DNA of 64,000 nucleotides from Guptibacillus hwajinpoensis. GTDB lineage: Bacteria; Bacillota; Bacilli; Bacillales; Guptibacillaceae. This document shows positions 26,960 through 35,687 of the stretch, one piece after another (position 1 is the stretch's first letter; every line of letters begins with the position of its first letter). The stretch lies in assembly GCF_029277305.1 (NCBI RefSeq), contig NZ_CP119526.1; one strand, given 5' to 3'. The position numbers and the translations under genes were made by a program. The notes below the pieces were generated by a model. The model made no database searches. It worked only from the letters and a program-made list of their open reading frames with translations, and was not told where the DNA came from.

Positions 26960-28201
26960 TCAGTTTACATCGATAGCCCAATTTCCATTGCGGAAAATAG
27001 CTTCAGTCGTACCATCTTCTTTTACTCCATCAATATCAAGCTCACCTGAGCCCATCATAAAGTCAACGTGAGTGATACTGTTGTTAACACCATTTTGATC
27101 GAGCGCTTGATCATCCATGTCTGCTCCACCCTTAACACTACTAGGATAAGCTTTACCAAGTGCTAGATGACACGAAGCATTCTCATCGTAGAGTGTATTG
27201 AAGAAAATAAGACCTGACTGCGAAATTGGTGAGTGATGAGGAACAATTGCAATTTCACCAAGTCTTCTTGAGCCTTCATCCATGTTTAGAAGGGTGTCAA
27301 GTGTTTCATACCCTTCTTCAGCAGAAAAATCAACAACTTTACCATCTTTAAAAGTCAGTGAGAAGTTATTAATTAAGTTTCCGCCATAGCTAAGTGGCTT
27401 CGTGCTTGCGACTGTACCATTCACACCGTATTTATGTGGTAGTGTGAACACTTCTTCCGTAGGCATATTCGCATTGAATTCAATACCCTGTTCAGAATGA
27501 GAAGAGCCACCTTTCCAAATATGACCTTCAGGAAGTTCAATCTCAAGATTCGTACCAGGAGCTTTATAGACAAGTTTTTTATAATGTCTGTCGTTTAGCA
27601 CGCCTCTTGCTTTAGCAAGTGTCGCATTATGCTCATTCCACGCTTCAACTGGATGATCCTTATCGACTCGGGTAATCTTAAAGATTTGGTTCCAAAGCTG
27701 TTCGATCGCTTCATCTTCAGATGCTTCTGGGAATATCTTTGTAGCCCATTCTCCGTTTGGAATAGCGATAATCGACCACGTGATCTTATCGTTCATTGTA
27801 TATTTACGGAAGTTCTTCATCGCTTCACCAGCTGCTTTGTTAGAAGAAAAGATACGTGATGAATCAATTCCTTTTAACAAATCAGGATTGGTGGAGCGAA
27901 TGGATAGAATCGCTGCGCCTTCCTCGGCGAAATGATCGAACATTTTCACACGCCATTCAGGGACGTTTTCAAGCACCTCTTGGGCAGCATTTTCATACCA
28001 TAAACGGTCTAGCTTATCGTCGCTCCAATTTATATGTACCGTTTTCGCTCCCATCTCATACGCTTGCTTAACAACAATGCGGGCGAAATCTGCTCCTTCT
28101 ATCGAAGCATTAACAATTAGCATTTGGTTCTTTTGAAGATTAACTCCTCTTTTAAGAGCTAATTCTGCATACTTTTCTAACATTTTATGTTCTGGCAAAA
28201 T
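26960..28201 (-). CDS. M29 family aminopeptidase (AmpS/PepS-like)
   Basis: A cytosolic metallo-aminopeptidase of the thermophilic aminopeptidase family M29. Features include YAELALKRGVNLQKNQ at the N-terminus, LEIELPEGHIWKGG, EFNANMPTEEVFTLPHK with metal ligands, HHSPIS, and NSITHVDFMMGSGELDIDG with the His-x-Asp ligand pair. A frame is open to 28252, but AAGGAGG is followed after 8 bases by a TTG at 28201 that gives MPEHKMLEKYAELALK, a normal family N-terminus of 413 residues. An ATG at 28186 is a further possibility. It is a single-gene unit, divergent from the SIMPL gene. Confidence 0.9.
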   Translation of the reverse strand: MLPEHKMLEKYAELALKRGVNLQKNQMLIVNASIEGADFARIVVKQAYEMGAKTVHINWSDDKLDRLWYENAAQEVLENVPEWRVKMFDHFAEEGAAILSIRSTNPDLLKGIDSSRIFSSNKAAGEAMKNFRKYTMNDKITWSIIAIPNGEWATKIFPEASEDEAIEQLWNQIFKITRVDKDHPVEAWNEHNATLAKARGVLNDRHYKKLVYKAPGTNLEIELPEGHIWKGGSSHSEQGIEFNANMPTEEVFTLPHKYGVNGTVASTKPLSYGGNLINNFSLTFKDGKVVDFSAEEGYETLDTLLNMDEGSRRLGEIAIVPHHSPISQSGLIFFNTLYDENASCHLALGKAYPSSVKGGADMDDQALDQNGVNNSITHVDFMMGSGELDIDGVKEDGTTEAIFRNGNWAIDVN

Positions 28202-28312
28202 CAATTCCTCCTTAGTTTCAAAACGACTACTTAGAATTTTAACAAAACTCACACTTTCTGTCCTCTATATCCTAGTTATATCTTCAATATTCTAAAGAAA
28301 GGCGTGTGAAGA

Positions 28313-28960
28313 ATGAGCAACACCCCTATTGAACATACAAACTTGAGTATGTCTGAGAACACGATAACGGTATATGGCACTGGAACGATTGAAGCAACTC
28401 CTGACGTAGCCTTTGCAGTGATCGGTGCAGAGAATACATCCAAACGTATTAATGAAGCACAAAAAGAAAATGCAGATACGATATCAACTATCGTGAATAC
28501 CCTCAACAAGATGGGTATACCGAATGAGGATATTCAAACGTCGGATTATCGAATTGAAGAGGAGTATACGTTTGAAAACAATACAAAACAATTTATCGGA
28601 TATAAAGTCACTCATCTCCTAAATGTCCTGATTGAACCAATTCAAAAGACTGGAGCGGTTTTAGACGCAGCAGTTGCTTCAGGTGCAAACAGCTTATCTG
28701 GCATTCAATTTAAAGTGAAGGATCCAGAAGAATACAATCAAAGAGCCTTAACACTTGCGATCGAACAAGGTAATGAAAAAGCGAAAGACATTGCTCATGC
28801 TTTAAAGGTTCCTCTCCCCAGAACTCCCCACCAAGTTACTGAAATAGTATCTTCATCACCTGTTTACCGAATGCTTAGCCAATATGAAGGGACTTCTATA
28901 CAGCCAGGACAATTAACGATGACCGCTCAAGTGAAAATGGTCTACGTTTTCCCAACGTAA
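28313..28960 (+). CDS. SIMPL domain protein (DUF541, YggE-like)
   Basis: A 215-residue SIMPL/DUF541 protein. The opening ITVYGTGTIEATPDVAFAVIGAEN is the family's diagnostic start, followed by the conserved GIPNEDIQTSDYRIEEEY and GYKVTHLLNVLI segments and a C-terminal GQLTMTAQVKMVYVF strand. Unlike many family members it has no signal peptide or transmembrane segment, so it should be cytoplasmic. The function is poorly defined; related proteins are linked to oxidative stress tolerance. It is monocistronic with a shared terminator. Confidence 0.88.
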   Translation: MSNTPIEHTNLSMSENTITVYGTGTIEATPDVAFAVIGAENTSKRINEAQKENADTISTIVNTLNKMGIPNEDIQTSDYRIEEEYTFENNTKQFIGYKVTHLLNVLIEPIQKTGAVLDAAVASGANSLSGIQFKVKDPEEYNQRALTLAIEQGNEKAKDIAHALKVPLPRTPHQVTEIVSSSPVYRMLSQYEGTSIQPGQLTMTAQVKMVYVFPT

Positions 28961-28990
28961 AAAAGGGCGTAAAAACCTACGCCCTTTTTC
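28960..28990. terminator. Bidirectional terminator between convergent genes
   Basis: AAAAAGGGCGTA pairs with TACGCCCTTTTT around a short loop, directly after the SIMPL stop and next to the stop of the YccU-like gene. Confidence 0.85.
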
Positions 28991-28991
28991 T

Positions 28992-29405
28992 TTATTTTGT
29001 CATCGCATGCTCAACTTTAATGCAGCGATCCATGATCATTTTGATATTATGTTTTTTACCATATTCATATGCTTCTTCATTGCTTACACCTAATTGTGAC
29101 CAGAAAACATCTGCATTGATGGCAACTGAATCCTTCATAATATCAGGTAAATATTCACTTCTTCTAAACACATTAACAATATCCACGTGACCCTCAATGT
29201 CTTTTAAGGAATCAACTGCTTTAATACCAAGTGATTCGTCTATTGTTGGATTAACAGGGATAATCTCATATCCCACATCCATCATAGCCTGTGAAATCAT
29301 ATATGATGTTCGATTTGGGTTATTCGATAAACCCACAACAGCTATGCGCTTATTCTCTTTAAGGATTTTCCCGATTTCTTCACGAGACGGGTTTTCAATG
29401 GACAT
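28992..29405 (-). CDS. CoA-binding domain protein (YccU-like)
   Basis: A 137-residue single-domain CoA-binding protein with a Rossmann fold. The N-terminal KRIAVVGLSNNPNRTSY is the nucleotide-binding loop, followed by GYEIIPVNPTIDESLGIKA, VDIVNVFRR and the C-terminal MIMDRCIKVEH with the conserved cysteine. The closest type is E. coli YccU/Bacillus YneT. No enzymatic activity has been assigned to the family to my knowledge. The ATG has AAGGGG in front. Confidence 0.92.
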   Translation of the reverse strand: MSIENPSREEIGKILKENKRIAVVGLSNNPNRTSYMISQAMMDVGYEIIPVNPTIDESLGIKAVDSLKDIEGHVDIVNVFRRSEYLPDIMKDSVAINADVFWSQLGVSNEEAYEYGKKHNIKMIMDRCIKVEHAMTK

Positions 29406-29741
29406 ATTCGTACACCCCTTTGCAACTTTTGGTATACATTCATTATAAAAGAAGATGAATCAGATCAACACTAATTCGCTCAAGTATTTTGAACAATCTG
29501 TTCAATCGCTCTCTTAGGAGAATCATAAGGGTAATGTGTCCAGAATTGGTCGCTTTAATGTAAGTTGAGTGTCTTGATAATGACGTTTGGAACACACCTT
29601 TAGGATCTCTCTCGTCTTGATGACTGATAAGGAGCGGCGTTTATAGCAATGATTGGCTCCTTTCTTCCAATTCAAGATAAGCCACATCGTAAAAAACATG
29701 GAAGCAGAGCATTTAATCACTAAAATAATTTCCAGAATGGT
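29406..29741. other. Gene-free stretch before the cold shock gene
   Basis: About 340 bases with no gene that I can support. A 65-codon - strand frame at 29523-29720 (WLILNWKKGANHCYKRRS...) has no ribosome site and an unusual Cys/Trp/Lys composition. It could be the decayed tail of a lost gene or transposase, but I recognise no family. Confidence 0.4.
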
Positions 29742-29770
29742 TTGCTTTTTAACATAGGCGATGCTATTAT
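29742..29770 (+). promoter_or_regulatory. Sigma-A promoter of the cold shock gene, with long 5' leader
   Basis: TTGCTT (29742-29747), then 17 bases, then TATTAT (29765-29770). This places the transcript start about 170 bases before the csp start codon, a leader length typical of cold-inducible csp mRNAs. A small hairpin (TGTAC/GTACA, 29915-29930) lies just before the AGGAGG ribosome site. Confidence 0.55.
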
Positions 29771-29947
29771 ATATTTAAACCATTTTACTATTAATATATT
29801 TAGGATTTAAATTAGCTGTAGCTTCGAAAGAGGGTAACAAAGTTAAATCCTCTTCCAAAGTTGCAGTTTTTTAATGTAAACGTATTAAATTAGTGAATGG
29901 TGAATTTTAAATTATGTACGATGAGGTACATTAGGAGGCAATTTTTT

Positions 29948-30148
29948 ATGCAAAACGGTAAAGTAAAATGGTTCAACGCTGAAAAAGGTTTCGGTTTCAT
30001 CGAAGTTGAAGGTGGAGACGACGTATTCGTACACTTCTCTGCAATCAACGGCGAAGGTTTCAAAACACTTGACGAAGGCCAAGAAGTTAACTTCGAAATC
30101 GTAGAAGGTAACCGCGGACCACAAGCAGCTAACGTAACAAAAGCATAA
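29948..30148 (+). CDS. Cold shock protein, CspA/CspB family
   Basis: A 66-residue cold shock protein, a single OB-fold that binds single-stranded RNA and DNA and acts as an RNA chaperone. The RNA-binding motifs KGFGFIEV (RNP1) and VFVHFSAI (RNP2) are intact. A frame is open to 29897, but TTAGGAGG 7-8 bases before the ATG at 29948 and the family start MQNGKVKWFNAEKGFGF decide the start. Codon use is strongly biased to the preferred codons (AAC, GAA, GGT), as expected for a highly expressed gene. It is monocistronic with a strong terminator. Confidence 0.97.
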   Translation: MQNGKVKWFNAEKGFGFIEVEGGDDVFVHFSAINGEGFKTLDEGQEVNFEIVEGNRGPQAANVTKA

Positions 30149-30155
30149 ATGGCTT

Positions 30156-30196
30156 AATAAGCCCCTGACGATTCGTCGTCAGGGGCTTATTTTTTT
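30156..30196 (+). terminator. Strong intrinsic terminator of the csp gene with UUCG loop
   Basis: A perfect 16-base stem (30156-30171 with 30176-30191) closed by a TTCG tetraloop and followed by T residues. Confidence 0.92.
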
Positions 30197-30359
30197 GAAT
30201 AGCACAAAATTCTCCAATCGCTTAAAACACTCGCTAAAGATAGGCTTTGGTAAGGATGAAACATCGTCTGAGCATTCTTATTGATGACTTGCTTTGAACC
30301 GTTAGTAAATGCCCGAGGCTAATACCTTATTTTTTATGGTAATGGTCATACTGTCCCTC

Positions 30360-31367
30360 TTACACTAAACTTTTCCTAAGATCCAGCTCATCATGAATTG
30401 GTATTTGATGATAACCTATTTCAGGGATTTCCGGTTTTTGCACTCGTGCTTGGTCCACTGCATTTAATTTTACACCAGTTAATCGATATCCTTTTCTTTG
30501 ATAAAATCGAAGAGCGTGAAGGTTATCATTTGTCGTAACGAGTGCAATCTCATGAAATCCGTTCATTAGAGCAGTCATTTCAACTTCCATTAACAATCGG
30601 CTTCCTATCCCATTATTTCCGACTAAGCTATCAAGTGAAATGATTTCAAGGAAGTTCTCATTAAGATGAAAGGTAATGACTCCACAAATCAGGCCCATTT
30701 TATTATAAGCTATGTACCCTTCTAGTTTACTTAAGTCGTATTCTCCAGATGTAATAACCATTTCGGTACTTCCCCATAGCGATGTAAATAACTTTTGCAA
30801 TTCCACTTGATGTTCCTTCCCAATTCGCTGTATGTTGTATGCATGCGAATCATAGACCATTAAATAACAATCTCTCCACTCACCCTCATGAAATTCATTT
30901 CTAGAAAGCACGCACTTTCTTTCAAATCCAACGTTCTCATAGCAAGTGATCGCTCTTTTATTCCACGTTTGTGGATCCATCACGATCAGGGAAGCTTCTA
31001 CTTTTTCAATTAGATAGTTAACGATCATTGTAACGATTTTCGTACCAATTCCTTTGTTCCAGTATGTTGGCTCTCCAATGAATTGATCCATTCCGTATGA
31101 GTTTACAGGAAGAGAAATACCACATACTTCATTGAGCGGGTAAAATTGTATATAGCCAATTGGAGAGTTGTCCTTGTAAATGAGGCATCTTGTTTCATTA
31201 TCATCAACAAAAAAATCACTCCGTACTTTATCGATCGTGTATATTTTGTCTCTTCCTTCATAATAAGCCAATACTTCATCGTTTGTTAACCATTTCAAAA
31301 TGTGCAGTTCATCTTCTGTTTTAATGGTTCGTACAGATAGATCAGTTCCTTCAATGAGAGTAATCAT
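30360..31367 (-). CDS. AAC(6')-Ie-like acetyltransferase fused to a second GNAT domain
   Basis: A 335-residue protein made of two GNAT domains. Residues about 1-175 closely resemble the acetyltransferase half of the bifunctional AAC(6')-Ie/APH(2'') enzyme: ILKWLTNDEVLAYYEGRDK, YGMDQFIGEPTYWNKGIGT, a MDPQTWNKRAI.CYENVGFE segment and EFHEGEWRDCYLM. Residues about 185-335 form another GNAT domain with GIGSRLLMEVE and ALRFYQRKGYRLTGVKLNAVDQAR. It may acetylate an aminoglycoside or other amine, while the second domain may act on an unrelated substrate. AAAGGACG before the ATG at 31367 is preferred over the ATG at 31403. It stands alone, with no mobile element nearby, so it is probably an intrinsic chromosomal gene. 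Confidence 0.82.
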   Translation of the reverse strand: MITLIEGTDLSVRTIKTEDELHILKWLTNDEVLAYYEGRDKIYTIDKVRSDFFVDDNETRCLIYKDNSPIGYIQFYPLNEVCGISLPVNSYGMDQFIGEPTYWNKGIGTKIVTMIVNYLIEKVEASLIVMDPQTWNKRAITCYENVGFERKCVLSRNEFHEGEWRDCYLMVYDSHAYNIQRIGKEHQVELQKLFTSLWGSTEMVITSGEYDLSKLEGYIAYNKMGLICGVITFHLNENFLEIISLDSLVGNNGIGSRLLMEVEMTALMNGFHEIALVTTNDNLHALRFYQRKGYRLTGVKLNAVDQARVQKPEIPEIGYHQIPIHDELDLRKSLV

Positions 31368-31576
31368 TGGTTCGTCCTTTCTAAAATCATATTTGCTTAT
31401 CATCTACTATAAAAGTATCAGTATAGTTATTTAAATAAATTTTAAAAAATACACACTAATTGTAATATCACGGTCTTAAATAGGGTATAATAACTAGTTT
31501 GTGCTATATCAATGCATTGTATAGTATGTTACAATGATAAAAACATATTATTATAGATGGGACTTGATAAACATAT

Positions 31577-31807
31577 ATGGGAAAATACATGATTGACCAC
31601 CAAAAACAAATTGTCCATAGGACAGCATACGCTGGTGATGAATGTCATTTACCCGAGACCCCGATTAAAGACCGGAGCGAAGCAAATCATGAACAAGATC
31701 TTCTTGTTTTTCTTCGTCAAAAAGGTTATCGAAAATGTGCTTCTTGTTTCTTTGGTTCAACATTTGAAGAAGAATACGAACTTCACATACCATCAAGGAC
31801 CGTGTGA
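31577..31807 (+). CDS. Small hypothetical protein with a CxxC pair
   Basis: A 76-residue protein containing HRTAYAGDECHLPETPIKDR and GYRKCASCFFG. The spaced cysteines and histidines could bind a metal or stay reduced. The ribosome site is weak for the ATG at 31577. The ATG at 31589 is preceded by GGGA and is a possible alternative. I do not recognise the family. Support comes from the clear terminator 27 bases downstream and the protein-like composition, since overlapping frames look less credible. Confidence 0.55.
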   Translation: MGKYMIDHQKQIVHRTAYAGDECHLPETPIKDRSEANHEQDLLVFLRQKGYRKCASCFFGSTFEEEYELHIPSRTV

Positions 31808-31833
31808 TTCTATTTTATTAAATAAACGATGCC

Positions 31834-31868
31834 AAAAGGTCAAGGATATATATCCTTGACCTTTTTTT
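31834..31868 (+). terminator. Intrinsic terminator after the small CxxC protein gene
   Basis: AAAAGGTCAAGGATA (31834-31848) pairs with TATCCTTGACCTTTT (31851-31865), followed by T residues. Confidence 0.88.
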
Positions 31869-32038
31869 GATTCCAAGTCTCTTCTTAGATTACTCAATGT
31901 TTTAGCATAATACCAGTCTTTTCTTGTTAACGATTTCACGATATAATAGTATTGTTCGCTTTTTTCTGAACACTTTTTTTATTCAAGTGATTGCATTTTC
32001 ATGTTTAATTAAAGGAGTTGATATGTTATATTCATAAC

Positions 32039-32056
32039 TATGTTTTTATAAACATA
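32039..32056 (+). promoter_or_regulatory. Inverted repeat upstream of the YjiH-like gene
   Basis: TATGTTT and AAACATA arms around TTAT, about 50 bases before the start codon. A second small palindrome (GTTAT/ATAAC) overlaps its left side. It could be an operator or a leader element, but no known consensus fits. Confidence 0.3.
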
Positions 32057-32105
32057 CGTTTTTATTTATGAAAAATTCGTTGACTACGACAGAGGTGACG
32101 CTACT

Positions 32106-33473
32106 ATGGACAGTAATCTTCACACTAAATTAACTTCAAAGGGAATTCTTAAATTCGCGATCCCCTCTCTAATCGGAATCTTCTTATTCATGATTCCAAT
32201 ACCAAATGATGAGGGCGTGACAATACCGATTGCTAGACTTGCAGGTTGGCTGCAGGGGTTATTCGGTTCTACTATACCAGTGAAATTGCCAGTCATTATG
32301 ACTATTGTCATTTCAATTACTGCTATTCTTACATTCATAGCCGTTATCATAAAACCAACTTGGGTGACGAAAAGCCCATTTTTGGTAAGTCTTCTCCAGG
32401 TTTCACCAATCTGGCTTTTTGCTAGGATTTTAGGGATGATATTTGCTATTCTGACCCTATTCAATATCGGTCCAGAATGGATCTGGTCAGATGCAACGGG
32501 CGGTTTATTACTTAATGATTTAATTCCGATTCTATTTTCTGTTTTCTTATTTGCAGGAATTTTCTTGCCTCTTCTATTAAACTTCGGTTTATTGGAATTT
32601 TGCGGTACGCTTCTTACAAAGATTATGCGTCCCATTTTCACGCTTCCTGGCCGATCGTCAATTGATTGTCTTGCATCTTGGATGGGAGATGGCACGATCG
32701 GAGTATTATTAACAAGTAAACAGTATGAACAAGGTTATTATACAAAAAGAGAAGCTGCAGTTATCGGTACAACTTTTTCAGTTGTATCCATCACTTTTAG
32801 TATTGTTGTACTCCAGCAAATGAAGCTTGAGCAATACGTTATTCCATATTACTTAACGATTGTTTTAGCAGGTGTGGTTGCAGCCGTTATTATGCCTAGA
32901 ATACCTCCTTTATCTCGTAAAGCTGATACAACTTTTGAATCTGCAGCAGAGGTACCGGATGATACCATACCAAAAAACATGTCACGTTTTCGTTGGGGAC
33001 TTGTTCAGGCAACTAGGACTGCAGAAGATAACCGAACTTCTAAAGTTATTAAGGGCGGTATTCAAAACGTCCTAGATATGTGGATGGGAGTAATTCCAAT
33101 CGTTATGGCAATTGGAACAGTAGCCTTAATTATCGCAGAAACAACTCCTATATTTAGCTACCTAGGAGCTCCATTTGTTCCTATACTTAATGTCATGCAG
33201 GTTCCTGAAGCAGCTGAAGCTGCACAAACAATGGTAATTGGATTTGCTGATATGTTCCTCCCAGCTATTATTGGTGCAGATATTGAGAGTGATTTAACAC
33301 GTTTTGTTATTGCAAGTCTTTCAGTATCTCAGCTCATTTATATGTCTGAAGTGGGCGGACTACTTCTTGGATCAAAAGTACCTGTAAGGTTTATCGACCT
33401 CTTTATCATTTTCCTTGAACGTACAATTATCTCATTACCCATTATTGTTATCATGGCTCATATTATCTTTTAA
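32106..33473 (+). CDS. YjiH family membrane protein (nucleoside recognition/gate domain)
   Basis: A 455-residue integral membrane protein with about ten transmembrane segments. YjiH-family features are FAIPSLIGIFLFMIPIP at the N-terminus, the gate-domain region CGTLLTKIMRPIFTLPGRSSIDCLASWMGDGTIGVLL, FADMFLPAIIGADIES and SQLIYMSEVGGLLLGS. The family carries the nucleoside-recognition (Gate) domain, suggesting a transport or channel role. The substrate is unknown. AGAGGTGA precedes the ATG. It is monocistronic with an inverted repeat upstream and a terminator downstream. Confidence 0.85.
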   Translation: MDSNLHTKLTSKGILKFAIPSLIGIFLFMIPIPNDEGVTIPIARLAGWLQGLFGSTIPVKLPVIMTIVISITAILTFIAVIIKPTWVTKSPFLVSLLQVSPIWLFARILGMIFAILTLFNIGPEWIWSDATGGLLLNDLIPILFSVFLFAGIFLPLLLNFGLLEFCGTLLTKIMRPIFTLPGRSSIDCLASWMGDGTIGVLLTSKQYEQGYYTKREAAVIGTTFSVVSITFSIVVLQQMKLEQYVIPYYLTIVLAGVVAAVIMPRIPPLSRKADTTFESAAEVPDDTIPKNMSRFRWGLVQATRTAEDNRTSKVIKGGIQNVLDMWMGVIPIVMAIGTVALIIAETTPIFSYLGAPFVPILNVMQVPEAAEAAQTMVIGFADMFLPAIIGADIESDLTRFVIASLSVSQLIYMSEVGGLLLGSKVPVRFIDLFIIFLERTIISLPIIVIMAHIIF

Positions 33474-33477
33474 ATCT

Positions 33478-33512
33478 AAGAAGTCGGGACAAATTGTTCC
33501 GACTTCTTTTTA
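33478..33512 (+). terminator. Intrinsic terminator after the YjiH-like gene
   Basis: AAGAAGTCGG (33478-33487) pairs with CCGACTTCTT (33499-33508), followed by T residues. Confidence 0.85.
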
Positions 33513-33610
33513 TTTTCTATTGCAAATTAGTTTATCATCTGAAAATTTTACCACGGTCTGTTTTTAAATATGTTATCAATACGGTAAGTGAAATTATTTT
33601 GTGCTAATGT

Positions 33611-33638
33611 AAAAAAGCAGCGGTCTCGCCGCTACTTT
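33611..33638 (-). terminator. Intrinsic terminator after the zinc-less alcohol dehydrogenase-like gene
   Basis: On the - strand AAAGTAGCGG pairs with CCGCTGCTTT, followed by T residues, just after the stop at 33642. Confidence 0.75.
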
Positions 33639-33641
33639 ACA

Positions 33642-34580
33642 CTATTTATCAAACAAAATAACAATCTTCCCTCTTGCATGGTGAGATTCACTTAGAGCAT
33701 GCGCTTCTCGAATTCCTTCTTCACCAAACGGGAAACGATGTCCAATCGAAGCCTTGATTTCTCCTCGATCCATTAGTGAAGCAATTTCTTTGAGTTGCTC
33801 ACCATTTGGTTCAAGCCAAACGTTTCCAGATCGAACTCCCATCTCTTTCGCTTTATTTTTATCAGGTTCACCTACGATGGAAACGAGGCGACCATTCCCT
33901 CGTAAAACCGAAAAGCTCTTATCCTGAATATCTCCACCCATCGTATCCAGAACAACATCATACTCTTCTACCACTTCTGAGAAATCCTGCTCACGATAAT
34001 TAATCACAAGATCTGCGCCAATGGATTTTAAATACTCCTCATTCTTACCACTCGCTGTCGTCGCTACAAATGCTCCCTTATACTTAGCAAGCTGGATAGC
34101 AAAACTTCCGACGCCACCGGCTCCTGCATGAATAAGAACTTTTTCACCTTTTTGTAGATCTGCAAAATCAATCAGGCACTGCCAAGCCGTTAAACCTACG
34201 AGTGGCACAGATGCTGCTTCCTCAAACGAAATCGAATCTGGTATCCGTGCAAGCAAATGATCATCAACTACAACTTCTTCTGCATATGTACCATTTGCTG
34301 TAGTGGCTGGTCTTGCAAAAACCCGATCGCCGACTTTAAAATCCTTAACATCTTCTCCAACTTCTTTAATAACACCTGAGATATCCCATCCTAAAACGAT
34401 TGGGAAATTGAAAGGTAGCATTTCCTTTAAGTATCCCTCTCTCAATTTCCAATCAATTGGATTAATTGAGGTCGCGTAGCTCTCTACCACTACCTGATTT
34501 TTCTCAGGAGATGGGGACTCTAGTTCTTTTTCATGTAACTGATCTTTACCACCATACTGTTCAATCACTACTGCTTTCAT
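33642..34580 (-). CDS. NADP-dependent quinone oxidoreductase (MDR family)
   Basis: A 312-residue medium-chain dehydrogenase/reductase of the zinc-independent quinone oxidoreductase type. Features are MKAVVIEQYGG at the start, SINPIDWKLREG, GWDISGVIKEVGEDV, GDRVFARP and the Rossmann motif HAGAGGVGSFAIQLAK. No structural zinc-binding cysteine loop is present. It probably reduces quinones or reactive enones with NADPH. AGAGAGGAG lies before the ATG. It is a single gene with its own terminator. Confidence 0.9.
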   Translation of the reverse strand: MKAVVIEQYGGKDQLHEKELESPSPEKNQVVVESYATSINPIDWKLREGYLKEMLPFNFPIVLGWDISGVIKEVGEDVKDFKVGDRVFARPATTANGTYAEEVVVDDHLLARIPDSISFEEAASVPLVGLTAWQCLIDFADLQKGEKVLIHAGAGGVGSFAIQLAKYKGAFVATTASGKNEEYLKSIGADLVINYREQDFSEVVEEYDVVLDTMGGDIQDKSFSVLRGNGRLVSIVGEPDKNKAKEMGVRSGNVWLEPNGEQLKEIASLMDRGEIKASIGHRFPFGEEGIREAHALSESHHARGKIVILFDK

Positions 34581-34651
34581 AATAGCAAACTCCTCTCTTT
34601 CTCTTTCTCATTCCCTATTATGTTCCCACTACGTGGACAATTCTAAACAAA

Positions 34652-35545
34652 TTAACTTTCAATTCTTCCAAACTGAGTAAGAACAATAAGTTGCTGTACT
34701 GTTAAATACCCTTTCCATTCCTGCTTCGCTTTCTCCCATACATTCTCGTATTGTCCCCATTCCCAACTTGGTTCAAAACTACCATCAGCTAGCTGTTTAT
34801 CAATAAGATAATCCAGATTAACATGAAGTTCCTGATTTAATTCCTTTGCAAATGGTGATTCCTCTGATTCTGCAAGAACTACTGGCTGTACGCCATAGTG
34901 ATCCCATTTTTCAGGAGGATCAATTATTGTTGGTAGCTTGCTGTTAATTTTATTCATGATCGTTTCCTCTTCTTCACCACCAACCAAATTAGCGAATCTT
35001 AAATAACAAAGTACTTCATGAATTTCATATTCATTTAGGTTTTCAAGATGGCCCATTACTTTAGGAATCATTCTATTAGCAAAATCATGATTATCCTCGC
35101 CATAATGTAGAAGATACCCAACAATTTCTGCATCAGGATTTCCACTAAACGGCTTCTGACCACCAACATGCCACCAAGGAGCGTGAGGAACGTCATTTAC
35201 GCTATCAGGAACTGCAATCCAACATTCTCTGTTTTTATTAAACGTGTTTATAAAGTATGCTATCCCTTCCTTAACGAAGGGATGGCTTTTTGATACCCCG
35301 ATTTTTTTCATATATTGAAATGCTACCGAAGTTGCCATAGGTGAAGATTCCTTCAATCTGAAATCTGGCTCAAGACTATGCCCAAACCCTCCGTCAGAAT
35401 TTCGAAAGGCTTCAAGCTCATGAATTACTTCTTCAGAACTTGCTTCTCCCTTCCAAAATGCAAAAAATGAACGATCAATCGGTCTCGCATAGCGTTTAAT
35501 ATAAGAACTTGCTTTTTTGTATTGTTCTTGAGATAACTTTTTCAT
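34652..35545 (-). CDS. Prenyltransferase/squalene-cyclase-like alpha/alpha-toroid protein
   Basis: A 297-residue soluble protein with repeats of the terpenoid cyclase/prenyltransferase alpha/alpha-toroid type. QW-like motifs are visible at FRNSDGGFGHSLEPDFR (about 47-63) and LADGSFEPSWEWGQYE (about 255-270), with WKGYLTVQQLIVL at the end. The catalytic DxDD of squalene-hopene cyclases is not seen, and it is half the length of those enzymes. Function is unknown. It lies divergent to the ketopantoate reductase-like gene and has its own ribosome site. Confidence 0.65.
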   Translation of the reverse strand: MKKLSQEQYKKASSYIKRYARPIDRSFFAFWKGEASSEEVIHELEAFRNSDGGFGHSLEPDFRLKESSPMATSVAFQYMKKIGVSKSHPFVKEGIAYFINTFNKNRECWIAVPDSVNDVPHAPWWHVGGQKPFSGNPDAEIVGYLLHYGEDNHDFANRMIPKVMGHLENLNEYEIHEVLCYLRFANLVGGEEEETIMNKINSKLPTIIDPPEKWDHYGVQPVVLAESEESPFAKELNQELHVNLDYLIDKQLADGSFEPSWEWGQYENVWEKAKQEWKGYLTVQQLIVLTQFGRIES

Positions 35546-35687
35546 ATTTATCCTCCCTTTCCTCTAGTACTTCTACAATTCTTCATTCTCGATCGTCTCC
35601 TTATTTCCCTTCGCTAATTTCTTGAAATATACAGTATAAAAAAGTAGAGTAATAGTGAAGAAAGCGATTTCGAAAAGGAGCGTGTTT

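Noticed and set aside
29523..29720. 65-codon - strand frame as a gene
   Set aside because: No ribosome site, odd composition and no recognised family; treated as gene-free sequence.
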